Shown in pieces: positions 18,909 through 29,014 of a stretch of 64,000 bases of DNA (its first letter is position 1; each line of letters begins with the position of its first letter). Source of the DNA: Porphyridium purpureum (Eukaryota; Rhodophyta; Bangiophyceae; Porphyridiales; Porphyridiaceae); the NCBI GenBank assembly GCA_008690995.1, contig VRMN01000001.1:310001-374000 (forward strand), in the 5' to 3' direction. Both the position numbers and the translations under genes were made by a program. The notes beneath the pieces are model-generated. The model was given only the letters and a program-made list of their open reading frames with translations. It did no database searches and was not told the origin of the DNA.

Positions 18909-20032
18909 TGCGGCTGTCCGGGCAAAGCAGTCGGAAGGGCTTGGCGCTTGGCCTGTGGCCCGAAGCTCTCGACCTGGTACACATCCTCTGCGTACAGGCC
19001 GTAGTCACGACCGCGCTTCTGGATCGTCGTGCCCGGGACCTCGCCTATGCGGCCCACTCTCTCGCGGCCAAGCGGGCGTTGCTGGCCAAACGGAGGAAGC
19101 GGGCGACTCGGTAGACCCTTCAAACCATCTTCACCGACGTGGTCCACCAGAGCTGAGCGCAGCTTGGTGAACGAGACGCTCACGCCGATCATGCGGACCG
19201 TGTTCTTCAAGAACGCGGAGTCCATGGCTTCGATCAACACGTCCTTCTTGTCCTCGTCGTCCATCTTGAGCCCGTCAGCCTTGGTCTCCAGGTCGTTCAG
19301 AAAGACACTCAAGCTGGCTTTCCCCGGTTGGAACTTCATGCGGCGGAGCTCGGCTTTCAAAGCCTGGCGGTGCTCGACATTGAAAAACATGGACTCCAGT
19401 GCCTTCCACACACGGTTCGCTGCGCCGGGCCCTGCCGCATCGACATCTTTGATCACGGCTTGGTACCTTGACACCGCGGGCCCACCAAAGCAAGCGCTGA
19501 TGTGCTCCGCGACATTGTCCCTTGCGAGGCCAAGTGTGTCCGCGTGCGACTCCCAGCAGGTCCGCGACGCGAAGAAATGAGCGTCACCTGGGGCCTTGAT
19601 AAGAACTTGAGCACTGCGGACCGCCTCGCGAAAGGTTGCTGCGAGCTTCAACTGCTCCTCCCAGAACGACCGATCCATGGTACGGCCCGAGGTCTGCGCC
19701 GAGTTGCGGCTGTGCGCCTGGGCCTCCAGTTCAGCAACGCGAGCGCGAAGGGCCATCACTTCGGCTCCGCCCGGTGCAGCTAGGTCTCCAACCGGGACAA
19801 CGGACTCTGCGTCGGCTGCGGCTTCCAGGTGACCTGGCGTCCCCTGCTCATTGTCGACAGCTTCACCCTGGTGCTCCACGACAGGCCCGTCTTCTGGCGC
19901 TGGGCCCCCGGCACGAGCGGCCCCTGCTTCGATGATCGCGGATCCGCTGCGTGGCTCCCCAAGTCCTGCCACAACTGCTGCCTCGCGAGGCCCACCTGCC
20001 TCTCCAACTCCTGCCCCACGCCCACGCGCCAT
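18734..20032 (-). CDS. Chromovirus gag
   Basis: About 430 codons from the ATG at 20032. An Ala/Gly-rich start precedes a retrotransposon-type capsid region (about 150-300) and a CCHC knuckle (CWQCGELGHLKRDC, about 385). The 3' end overlaps the start of pol in another frame. Confidence 0.9.
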   Translation of the reverse strand: MARGRGAGVGEAGGPREAAVVAGLGEPRSGSAIIEAGAARAGGPAPEDGPVVEHQGEAVDNEQGTPGHLEAAADAESVVPVGDLAAPGGAEVMALRARVAELEAQAHSRNSAQTSGRTMDRSFWEEQLKLAATFREAVRSAQVLIKAPGDAHFFASRTCWESHADTLGLARDNVAEHISACFGGPAVSRYQAVIKDVDAAGPGAANRVWKALESMFFNVEHRQALKAELRRMKFQPGKASLSVFLNDLETKADGLKMDDEDKKDVLIEAMDSAFLKNTVRMIGVSVSFTKLRSALVDHVGEDGLKGLPSRPLPPFGQQRPLGRERVGRIGEVPGTTIQKRGRDYGLYAEDVYQVESFGPQAKRQALPTALPGQPQCWQCGELGHLKRDCRNGWPRADGGVHRPAGQGGAPRAPYPDGGLSHGPKNGQWGSKQ

Positions 20033-20089
20033 CCTATCCCACTCCCAACCCCACACTTCCTCGCTCCCACACGACCAATTTGCAAATTA

Positions 20090-20381
20090 TGTCACAAACG
20101 GAGCTTCTTTTCTTTCCTTCTTCTTCTCTCCTCCTCTACCTACTCTCTTCTTCCTAGCCTTTTTTCTTCGTTCGGCTGCCGCTCGCTCTGTTTTATACCC
20201 GCCTTCCGGCGCCGCAACGGCTTGCCCGGCGGGTTCAGCCCTCGGAATAACCCAATCCCGCGGCCCTCAACATAACTCAGCTGTACCACACGGTACACCC
20301 ACAGCTGTACTTTCAGTACACTTAGGGACTGTACCTCTGCGTACTCGCTGTACTGAGACCTGCATCAGGTCGCTCGCGACA
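20090..20381 (-). repeat. Chromovirus LTR (5' in element sense)
   Basis: 292 bp, partner of 14156-14447. The 4-bp duplication TGTG follows it at 20382. Confidence 0.95.
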
Positions 20382-20385
20382 TGTG

Positions 20386-23300
20386 TAAGCCCATGCAATA
20401 TATATTGCTGGATCGTGTCACGAGCAAGAGCGCTCATCATCTGCAAGAGGCGTTGCATAAGCAGTTCGCTAGCTTGAAAAGCTTCGGTGCAAAAGTTGTC
20501 GAGATCCGCAGCGACCCAGAGAGCGGAATTGTGGCCGCAGTTGACTGGATGAAAAGCAATGGTGTGATCCCAGACATACTGGCCGCAGGCGAGGCTGTCC
20601 AGCCCGCAGAAAGGGCCATCAGAATGGTGAAAGAGCGAATGCGGTGCGTCCTGAGCGGCTTACCATTCCGAATGCCGAAGAGCCTAACCGGGTTCCTGGC
20701 TGAGTATGTAGTGCAGCGCATAAACATGATGAAAAGCTCCGTTGCGCCAGAGTACGATGGGCGATCGCCATATGAGGATCTGACAGGGCGCCTGGTTGAC
20801 GCGAAGAAGGAGCTAGCACTCGGATTTGGAGACTATTGCCAGTCGCACAGCAAGAGCGTCGACAGCACAATGGCCGAACGAACGACAGGATGCATCGCGC
20901 TGCGTCCGACCTTAAACCTGGCCGGATCATGGCTGTTCTACAACCTCAATACAAAGAACATCATCACGCGACAGAAGTGGAACCAGTTACCGCATCCAGA
21001 CTTCGTTATATCCAGGATGAACGAAATTGCTGAGCAACAGAGTGCGAGTGGTGTCGTCATAGATATTGAGGACCAGCCGCATGACGACGAAGAAGAGGAC
21101 GTGGAGGGCTTGCTAATCGATGAGCAAGATCGGCCGGAGCTGAACGCAGCGGCACAGGAAGATGTCGACCTTGTTGTGGTGGAAGCGGATGAGGACGGCG
21201 ACGCCTCGGTGGAAACGGCAGAAGAGAACGCGCGCCAAGCACAAGGCGATCCAGTCCTGGAAGAGCTGTGCACAGCAGAGGTAGCCAGTAATGCAGCGCA
21301 GGAGGCACTCGGAACTGAGACGCGCATTCCAACCGAACAAAGCCCCGCGGAGAGTTATAGTAGTCCGCAACAAGACGTTAGAGCTCTGCGATCGCAGCTC
21401 ACTGTTAGAATGCAAGCGCCGCTGGGTACCGCAAAGACGCGCTCGCCGACGAGCACGCAAGGACCTGGACAGCAACATTTTATTCCATCTGCCTCACAGA
21501 TTGTGCCTCGCGCCACAGCACCCGAAGCAAGTCCAGCGATTCGGCAAGAATACCAAGGCAGCACGCTTGCACCGAGCGCTTTGAACGACCAGCGGCTTTC
21601 AGACATGAGCACGTCAGGTGGTCGGAACGGTTGCGAGCCAGAGGTCATTGTTGATCCGCTGACAAGAACAAGCACAGCGACATACATCGACGAGCACATG
21701 GTGAAGCTGGCGGGAAAGAGGGCGCGAGCCAACGGCTCTGTGAGAGCAGAAGACATCGCCGAGAAAGTGGCCAAGCTGCAACGCAGGATTGACGAAATTG
21801 ATCAGCGTGAAAAGGAAATAGTGGAAATACAGAAAAGGACAGAGAAGAATGATCGGAGCAAAACCGGAAAGCGGAAGCAGAGCAGTGAGGACTGGGCGGA
21901 TGACGAAGAGTCTCACAAAGCGGACGCCAAAAAAGGACGAGCCTTTGTGCTGTCTGCGAATAAGAAGGGTCTTACAGCAAACATGAGTCTGATGTCGGCT
22001 TTCCGAAAGCATGGCTTGAAAGCGGTCCGTGCGGTCGTCAAGGAGGTTGCGCAACTGGATAGTAAGTATGGCTTTGGGGTTATCACTCCCGTGAGTGTGC
22101 AGAGCCTGTCAGAGGCTGAGAGGAAGCAGATCCTACCCACTCACATATTTCTCAGAGAGAAGCTTGACGCAGATGGATCGATCCAGAAAATCAAAGCCAG
22201 AGTTGTAGCGGGAGGCAATCACCAGGATCCAGCAGTGTACCCGAAGAAGTCGTCACCGACTGTTGCCACAGATAGTCTGTTATTGCTCGCAGCAATAGCA
22301 GCCAACGCAAAGTACGCTGTGGGTAAGGCTGACTTTCCCGGTGCGTTCTTGAATGCACTAATGCCTCCTGATGGTCCAAAGGTACACGTGAGGTTGGACA
22401 GGTACCTGACGAGGGTGTTATGTGGCCTAGACGACAAGTATCTTCGTTACGTGCGCTCCGATGGCGGCTTGGTGTGCGTTTTGAAAAAGGCGCTGTACGG
22501 AACAATCATGGCCGCGCGCCAGTGGTTCCTGACGGTAAAAAAGATGTTGCAAGAACTGCGCTTTTCGCAGAATCGATTCGACGAGTGCGTATTCAGACGC
22601 GGCAATGTATCGCTCGCAATACACGTTGACGACATAATCGTGTTCGCTCCGTCCGCGCGCGAGGTGAAAATTGTGTTGGATGAAATCGAGCGCAGGTACC
22701 CAGGACTGCAGAGAGAGCAGGGGGATACCGTCGAGTACCTGGGTATGCGCTTTGCATTTGACAGAAGTACAGCCACTGTGCTGGTTAGCATGAATGGATA
22801 CATCGGCACCATGCTGAGCGAGTTTGGTGCAAGTGGACGGGCGCGCACGCCGGCAGGTACTGACCTGTACGAAGTGGGATCGACCGAAAGGCTCACAAGA
22901 GATAAGAAAGACGATTTCCACACGTGGACAGCGAAGCTGTTGTACGTAGCCAAACGCGTGAGGCCAGACATCCTTACGGCCGTCGGGTATCTGACGACGA
23001 GGGTGCACGAGCCGAACATTCGCGATTGGCAAAAGCTGGAGCGTGTCATGAAGTATTTGGCAGCCACCCAAGAAATGGGTCTGCGACTTGGAGCGAGCAC
23101 GGAGAAAACAGTGGTCTGCGGTGCGGACGCGTCGTACGGTGCATGCGACGACTATAGGTCGGTCACGGGGACTTCGGTCACGTTGGGTACCGGGGCTGTG
23201 TACGCCAGGAGCAGCAAGCAGAAGCTTGTGACAAAAAGTTCGACAGAAGCCGAACTTGTCGCTGCCAGCGACAGTCTCGGGCAGGTGCTTTGGACGGCGC

Positions 23301-23644
23301 GGTTCCTTCGCGATCAAGGCTTCGAGCTCAAAGAGAGTGTGTTGCTTCAAGATAACAACTCTGCCATAGCGCTGATGAAACACGGCAAGCCAACCTCCAT
23401 GAGGACAAAGCACATCGGAATCCGGTATTTCGTCGTGCACGACGCAGCGGATAGAGGCGACATACGCGTCGTGTATTGCCCAACCGAAGATCTGACCGCA
23501 GATCTGTTAACGAAACCTCTCCAGGGCAAGGTCTTTGAAAAGCACCGTGCGAACTTGCTCGGCTCCGCGAGCACGAAACACGTTGCTTATGACAACACGC
23601 GCCAAGGAGGGAGTGTGTTAAGATGTGTGGAGCATGGCGGTTAA
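20386..23644 (+). CDS. Copia A pol, right part (rest of integrase, RT, RNase H)
   Basis: After the nested element the Copia pol frame resumes with integrase sequence. A long charged linker contains a coiled coil (about 21740-21850). Reverse transcriptase follows (ALYGTIMAARQWF; active site HVDDIIVFA), then RNase H (GADASYGACDDY...KSSTEAELVAAS...LLQDNNSAI). It runs slightly into the 3' LTR. It is a fossil part of Copia A and is listed separately because the insertion divides it. Confidence 0.85.
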
Positions 23645-23922
23645 CGGTTAGTGGTTAACTTTTAGTCGTTAAGCCGTTAAGCTGATCACTGATAAGGGAC
23701 GTGACTTGAGAAGGGAAACTCTCGGCTGCGGTTGTTGGCCGGCGGTAGGAGCGTAGGAGAATGGGTCCGTTGGCTTATAAGTCGCGCGCGAAGCTCGGTG
23801 CTGAGCGCGAGCGCGGTGGGCTTCGGTAGGGAGTGCGAGTTGGAAAAGTTATACGTTTAGAACTTGATAAACTTGGTCGTTGGATTGGAGGTTGTCCATC
23901 AGCGGAGCGAGGTTTCCGAACA
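23616..23922 (+). repeat. 3' LTR of Copia A
   Basis: 307 bp, one visible difference from the 5' copy (near base 40). GATTC follows at 23923. Confidence 0.95.
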
Positions 23923-25279
23923 GATTCATGGGGTTAAAGAACCACACACACATCGGATGACATGTTGCAGGACAGCCTGAGATGGGCCGCGGACCCGGGA
24001 GACGGTGCGCGGGCCGTCGTAGCGAAGCGGAAGCGCGTGTAAGTCAGCGAGTGGGTGCGGCGAGTGGGCGCGGTGAGGGGCCGCGGTGAGGGGGCGTGGT
24101 AAGGGGGCGCGGTGAGAGGGCGCGGAGGTGAATTCTAGTTAAGCTTTTTTCCCTGAGGGGTTTTTTTCAGCTCTAGAGCTCGCCTATAAAAGGTCGTAAA
24201 ATTAAGCTGGGATCGATAGTGACGGAAAATAAAAAGGGTATGGATCTTGGGAAGAAAAGCGGAGTTTGGAAGGTTTCTGGAAGGATTCATCCGCTCGGGC
24301 AGAGATAGCTGCCGAGTGTAAGGCTACGGGGAGTGGGGGTACAGTGGATGGGAGTGATACGGACAGGTACGTTTGCGTGAGAGTGGGACTACTTACGAAG
24401 CGTTGTTTTTTGGTGTCCTTTTTGCGGGGCCGCAACAGACACATGGTCCCAAAAGTGACATGACGCCGAGAACAACCATACACTAGTTCCACGAGCGACG
24501 CAGCACCAAGAACACAGCCGCGTAGAAGCAACGGAAGCCCAAGACGTGGAAAGGCCCTACATATAGAATCTCCACTACAGCATTTAGTGTCGGCACGGAC
24601 GGCACCGATCTTGAGAAGTGCACGGCGTCTTATCGGACAAGGCCGCAGTCTGCCTTTAGTGTTCCAGGAGAAGCGAAATCTTTTATGCACGATCTGCTGC
24701 TGGCTCTACCATTTAGGCTCAGAAAATAGCTCCAATCTGTCCAAGGACCATGCCCTGGCACTCGGCACCGAAAAATAAGAAAGGAAAAGGTTCATTGTTT
24801 TGTTGTGTGCTACCCCCGCAGTCACTACATCGCTCAAATCAAGACATGCGCCCGCCTGGCACGGATCCAACTCAAACATTCTAAACTCAAACCATTCTCA
24901 GACTTTAACTTCCTAAATATTTCGCAAAGCTCCTGTGCATCGGAGGAGATTATATACCGCCCCAAAATCCTGCGTCTAACTTTTCACAGTGGTTTAGGGA
25001 GAGGGTTCTGGGGTAAGGGTAACGTGGGTGTCAAGAGAAGTGCGCACATTTAGAATAGAACCCCACATACGCTTCCGAATTCTGCTGCAAATTCGATGTT
25101 TTTAGTACATACGGCAAATGTTGCCCGACGTAAATCCAGTGCACAACGCGCACGAAAAGGGTAGGGCCGGGGAAGAAGATTGGCGACGGCCCGAGACTGA
25201 TCGGGGACAGAGGCGCAAATTCTGATCAATGTGTGTGCACATGTACAACACAACCGCTCGGCTACCACAAGACGCCACT
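23923..25279. other. Unassigned spacer right of Copia A
   Basis: No gene is recognised in 1.36 kb. Around 24055-24130 is a short decayed tandem array of GGTGAGGGG-CGC units. Near 24183 a TATAAAA word follows a T-rich stretch. A 163-codon open frame on the minus strand (24202-24690) has no recognisable motif. The region is AT-richer from 24780 and may be eroded mobile-element DNA. Confidence 0.4.
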
Positions 25280-25470
25280 TGTCACAAACGGAGCTTCCTT
25301 CTTCACTTTCTCTATTCTCCTCTACCTCTTCTCTTCTCCTTCCTAGCATTTTTTTCTTATTGTTCAGCTGGTGCTGGAACTATGTTATACCCGCCTTTCG
25401 GCGCCGCAACGGCTTACCCGGAGGATTCAGCCCTCGGAAAAACCCAATCCGGCGACCATCAAGATAAAGT
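25280..25470. repeat. Decayed chromovirus-type LTR fragment
   Basis: About 190 bp clearly related to the first two thirds of the nested chromovirus LTR: it starts TGTCACAAACGGAGC, keeps the polypyrimidine tract and the CGGCGCCGCAACGGCTTRCCCG block, and then loses similarity. It carries many substitutions, so it is much older than the intact copy. The GTAC-rich last third is missing. It is a fossil with no internal region attached. Confidence 0.85.
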
Positions 25471-25644
25471 GCGTCTCAAACAATTAGCACACTGCAAAAT
25501 TTGTCCATTTTCATAGTAAATTATGAAATTTTACCATGAAGACGTGTTTCGGAGGGGGAAACAGGATGCTCAAATAAATAGCACATCAGTATTTTGGCGC
25601 GCCCGGCGGCGGCCAGTCGACAAGAAGGCGATCTCGGGCGGGAA

Positions 25645-26659
25645 ATGAAGCGCGCGGGTGCGTTGACCGAGGCGGAGAAGCGTGCCATCTGGGGATGGCG
25701 CGCGGAGGGGCTGAAATCGTCCGATATAGCCACGCGCGCGGATCGGTCCAGAAATGCCGTAAAACGCTTTCTGGACCAGCCCGACGCGACCCCAGGCTAC
25801 GTCGGCAATCAGAATGCCCGTAAATTCACAGGACCCGCTCAAACGCGTGTTTTTAATAAACTTAGAGCGGCTCCTAGGAGCCCTCTAAAGGCTCTCACAA
25901 TGCAGGTCAATACCGGCAGGTCCCAAAGGAAGCCGGTAAGCCGTGAGACAGTGAGGCGCAATATGGCCGATGATCTGTCCTTTCGGCGTGCCATCGTCAG
26001 GCAGCCTCTTTCCCGTGAGAATCGGCTGCGTCGCGTGGCCATTTGCCATGCAAAATCTGAACAAAATTGAAGAGCATAGAAAAGTCATCTTTACGGACGA
26101 AAAGAAGTTCAATTTAGATGGCCCTGATGGGTATTCTGGTCAGTGGGTCCGGACAGGAGAGTTCTCGGATCGAGTCCGCCGTCATACGGGCGGCGGAAGT
26201 GTGATGTTTTGGATGGCAATTTCTTCCGCTGGGAAGATGGCGCTCCTGAAGACCCCAGCAAGGATCACTTCAGGAAACTATGTGGCCATGCTGGAGTCCT
26301 CTCGAGTGGCGACCATCTTCAGTGAAACCCATCCAGAAGGATGGACATTCATGCAGGACAATGCCCCTGCTCATGCGGCGCGGAATACAAAGTCCTTCTT
26401 CGCGCGCGAAGGATGGCATGTAATGGATTGGCCAGCGTACTCGCCAGACCTGAACCCGGTGGAGAACTTTTGGAGCAGTATGTCGCGCCAAATTTACGCC
26501 GGAAACGGGCAGTATGAGTCTCTCTCGGAGCTGGAGGCTGATATCATGGAAGTGTGGGCGTCGATCACGAACGCAGAGGTTCGGAGCCTTGTGACGGGGT
26601 GGAATGCACGTCTACACCGGTGCGTGAACAAGGAGGGCGCGAAATTTCAGAACTTATAG
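25645..26659 (+). pseudogene. Tc1/mariner DD34E transposase, copy A (one frameshift)
   Basis: A Tc1/IS630-superfamily transposase of about 340 codons. An N-terminal helix-turn-helix (ALTEAEKRAIWGWRAEGLKSSDIATRADRS, residues 7-36) precedes the catalytic core: FTDEKKF (first Asp), QDNAPAH (second Asp) and DLNPVENFW (Glu), with 34 residues between the last two. The reading frame changes once, around 26045-26070, between the DNA-binding and catalytic halves, so the gene is broken by a single indel; the rest is open and all three catalytic acids survive. Copy C (31950-32581) is its nearest relative in the window. I could not define terminal inverted repeats. Confidence 0.85.
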
Positions 26660-26689
26660 TCTTTAGAGCTCCGTACAGTCTCTCTTTGT

Positions 26690-27257
26690 CAAGTGTGCTA
26701 TCAGTCTGTGTCTTTTATTTTGAGGATTTGCAGTATATAAGGCACATTTTTACCTATATAAGGCGAAATGTACCGCTATACGGCGAACATGTACCGATGT
26801 AAGGCGAAGAATATTATATTCGTACATGGTCGCCGTATATCAATACCTTGTTTCCGTACAGTATGTCCATGTACCGATATAAGGCGAGTCTCACATATAT
26901 ACGGCTTATAGTACACATATACTTCTTTATGGACATATACAATACGACGACTTGCAAGATGTAAACCACTACGTATCTATTTAAGGCAGCACGTACAATG
27001 TACTCATACAATGTACATGTGTAACTCCTTATACAAACATATAATGCATGCTACATAATGAACCCATGTATTGTACATATATACACTTCGGCGTACGTAT
27101 GTAGGATAGTACGCTACAAGATTTACGTCGCGATGAACACATAAAAGGTGGTGCAGATAGAATGTACTGATATAATGTACACAGATATACCATCATGTAC
27201 GTATAAAATACGCGACCCATAATGCACCCGTGCAATGTACGTATATAAACTGCGGTG
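26690..27257. repeat. AT-rich tract of degenerate GTAC/TATAAGGCG quasi-repeats
   Basis: A low-complexity, AT-rich stretch without coding potential. Variants of ATGTACCGATATAAGGCGA occur at about 26750, 26767, 26788 and 26869, with inverted forms near 26827 and 26913. A separate 43-bp unit occurs twice as an imperfect direct repeat (27054-27096 and 27218-27260), 164 bp apart; the second copy is cut by the left end of Tc1 copy B. It could be a decayed satellite or a remnant of a non-autonomous element. Confidence 0.6.
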
Positions 27258-27259
27258 TA

Positions 27260-28804
27260 CAGTCCTGGCCAAGATGTTTGCAAAACCTGCATTTTGGTCC
27301 AAAAAATTGGATCTTATAGTAAAACAGCCCGTTCTAATAGAACATTTATTTTTAACTCTTTTTTTAACATTGTCAACATCGAGCATGACGGTGAACCAAG
27401 GCGCGGCGCGCGCGTTTTTGTTTTCCCCAGACCATCAGAAGGTGCTCAAAGGATCTTCGCTCGCTGATCCATCTCCTCGTGCGCAAGTGGAGAGTCTCCA
27501 GATCGAAATTGAGCGCGCAACGGCCGGACAATGGCGCCGTGGCTATCGGAACACGAAAAGGGGCAGATCGACGCCCTTGCGGGCCAGGAACTGTCGGTGC
27601 GAGCCATTGCGAAGGCTCTGAAGCCTCGCCCAGATCGCTCGCGACCGTCCTATGCAACTGTGAGCCATTATCTGGCGTCAAGGGGGCGCCGAATTGTCCG
27701 CAAGAAGCCAGGTCCGAAACGGCTTTTGAGGCGCAAATCGGAACGCCGCATCATTCGCGCCGTATCTGTTGATGCACTGACGTCCGGACAGGTGGTTCAC
27801 GAGCTGCACTTGCAGTGCTCGGCCAGGACAGTGCGTCGGACGCTTCAAGCAGCAGGCTTTCCTCGCTACAGGCGAGTCTCGCGGAAACCTTCGCTGTCGT
27901 CTGACAACATCAGGAAGCGTTTGGCGTTTGCCACCGCATGCATTGCGAAACCAATGGCTTTCTGACATCAAGTGGTCTTTTCAGACGAGAAGATTTGGAG
28001 CTGCGATGGCCCATTCGGCTCCTCGCAGCGATGGGTCGACTGTCGCGTCAAGTCAAGTTCGTACGCCAGGCGCCAGCACTCTGGAGGTGGCAAGGTTCAC
28101 ATGTGGGCCGGTATGTCCCTGCGCGGCCTAACAATGGCCGTCTTCGTCGAGTGTGGCTTGAATGCCGTGAAGTATCAACAAGTCTTGCTGGAAGCCTTGC
28201 TTCCGTTCGGCCTGGAAATGTATGACTTCAATTTCACTTTCCAGCAAGACAATGCCCCGGCACATACGGCCAACTCGACCAAGGCGTGGCTCGACGCACT
28301 CGGCGTCACTGTGCTGCCGTGGCCTGCAAGGTCTCCGGACCTTAACCCAATTGAAAACATTTGGGGTGTCTTGTCGCGCGTGGTTTACCGAAAAGGCCGC
28401 CAGTTCGCACGCGTCGCAGAACTTAAGGCTGCCGTCCTTGCGGCGTGGGCGACCGAGGCCCAAAAGTACGTAGTTCCACTGTTGGAGTCCATGCCTCGCC
28501 GTCTTCAAGCTGTACTAGACGCGCGCGGCCACCACACCAAGTACTAAAGTCTCACCCTTCTTGATCTTCGTGTTTCTTTCTTACGTTCCAAAATTTGCGC
28601 CCCTCGTCAATAACCCCTTTTTGCTGTCTCCATTACCCATGCGCTCTTTCCTTGCCTTTTCCTCCCGGTTGGACGCTCCCCCGTGTTTCTTGGGACGCGC
28701 GATCGATTGGCGTGCTCAAAACATACCCTTGTCTATAAAGATTCTTCACTTTTACACGAATTTCACTTTTTATGAGGGTGTTGCAAACATCTTGGCCAGG
28801 ACTG
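27260..28804 (+). mobile_element. Tc1/mariner transposon (copy B) with terminal inverted repeats
   Basis: A 1545-bp element bounded by perfect 24-bp terminal inverted repeats (27260-27283 and 28781-28804, starting CAGTCCTGGCC) and flanked by TA dinucleotides (27258-27259 and 28805-28806), the diagnostic target duplication of the superfamily. It contains one transposase frame on the plus strand. Confidence 0.95.
27531..28547 (+). pseudogene. Transposase of Tc1 copy B (one nonsense codon)
   Basis: A 338-codon frame in one phase, interrupted only by a TGA at 27963-27965. The first half has paired helix-turn-helix features (LSEHEKGQIDALAGQELSVR, then the GPKR hinge and SARTVRRTLQAAGFPRYRR). The second half has VFSDEKIW (first Asp), QQDNAPAH (second Asp) and DLNPIENIW (Glu), with 34 residues between the last two (DD34E). 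All catalytic acids are intact. With one stop and perfect inverted repeats, it is the best-preserved DNA transposon here. An ATG (27972) follows the stop, but a catalytic half alone would lack DNA binding. Confidence 0.9.
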
Positions 28805-28832
28805 TATTCGGTTTTTATGCAACCCGTACCGC

Positions 28833-28922
28833 AACCCATAGTAAAACATAGTAAAACATAGTAAATAGCTAGAGCCGTTAAACCGGTAGCCCTTCTAGCA
28901 TGAAACCGTTAAGCCGGTAGGA
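28833..28922. promoter_or_regulatory. Repeats upstream of the Crypton gene
   Basis: Three direct copies of CATAGTAAAA-like sequence (28837-28866) are followed by two related blocks containing CCGTTAAACCGGTAG and CCGTTAAGCCGGTAG (28874-28920). They lie about 100-180 bp before the Crypton start codon and resemble AACCGG words in host promoters. A promoter role is inferred. Confidence 0.5.
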
Positions 28923-29014
28923 CAAACGAAACGTTCAAGACGTGAAGCAGCGCACAAGTTCGGGCTGGCGGAGTTTACGGAGCGCGGGAAGCGGGACGAA
29001 GAAAGTTCCTTACG

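Larger units (their letters stand above)
14156..20381 (-). mobile_element. Ty3/Gypsy chromovirus nested in Copia A
   Basis: A Metaviridae-type element of 6226 bp with 292-bp LTRs (14156-14447 and 20090-20381, TGTC...GACA), lying antisense to its Copia host. A 4-bp target duplication, TGTG, flanks it (14152-14155 and 20382-20385). The LTRs differ at a single visible position, so it is young, and younger than the Copia A insertion it sits in. It has gag with a zinc knuckle, then protease, reverse transcriptase, RNase H, zinc-binding integrase and a C-terminal chromodomain. Gag and pol overlap by 175 bp in different frames, as in elements that use -1 frameshifting. It looks whole. Confidence 0.95.
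11896..23922 (+). mobile_element. Ty1/Copia LTR retrotransposon (Copia A), split by a nested chromovirus
   Basis: A Pseudoviridae-type element bounded by 307-bp LTRs (11896-12202 and 23616-23922) that begin TG and end CA. A 5-bp target duplication, GATTC, flanks it (11891-11895 and 23923-23927). The two LTRs differ at one position that I can see, so the insertion is recent. The order of parts is Copia-like: gag with a CCHC knuckle, protease, integrase, reverse transcriptase, RNase H. A purine-rich tract ending GGGAGTG precedes the 3' LTR. A complete chromovirus (14156-20381) sits inside the integrase part, which is the one large break. The element itself is then about 5.8 kb. It lies directly upstream of HSP101, in the opposite orientation. 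Confidence 0.95.

Noticed and set aside
24202-24690. 163-codon minus-strand gene
   Set aside because: No family motif, uneven composition, and it overlaps a plus-strand frame equally lacking features.
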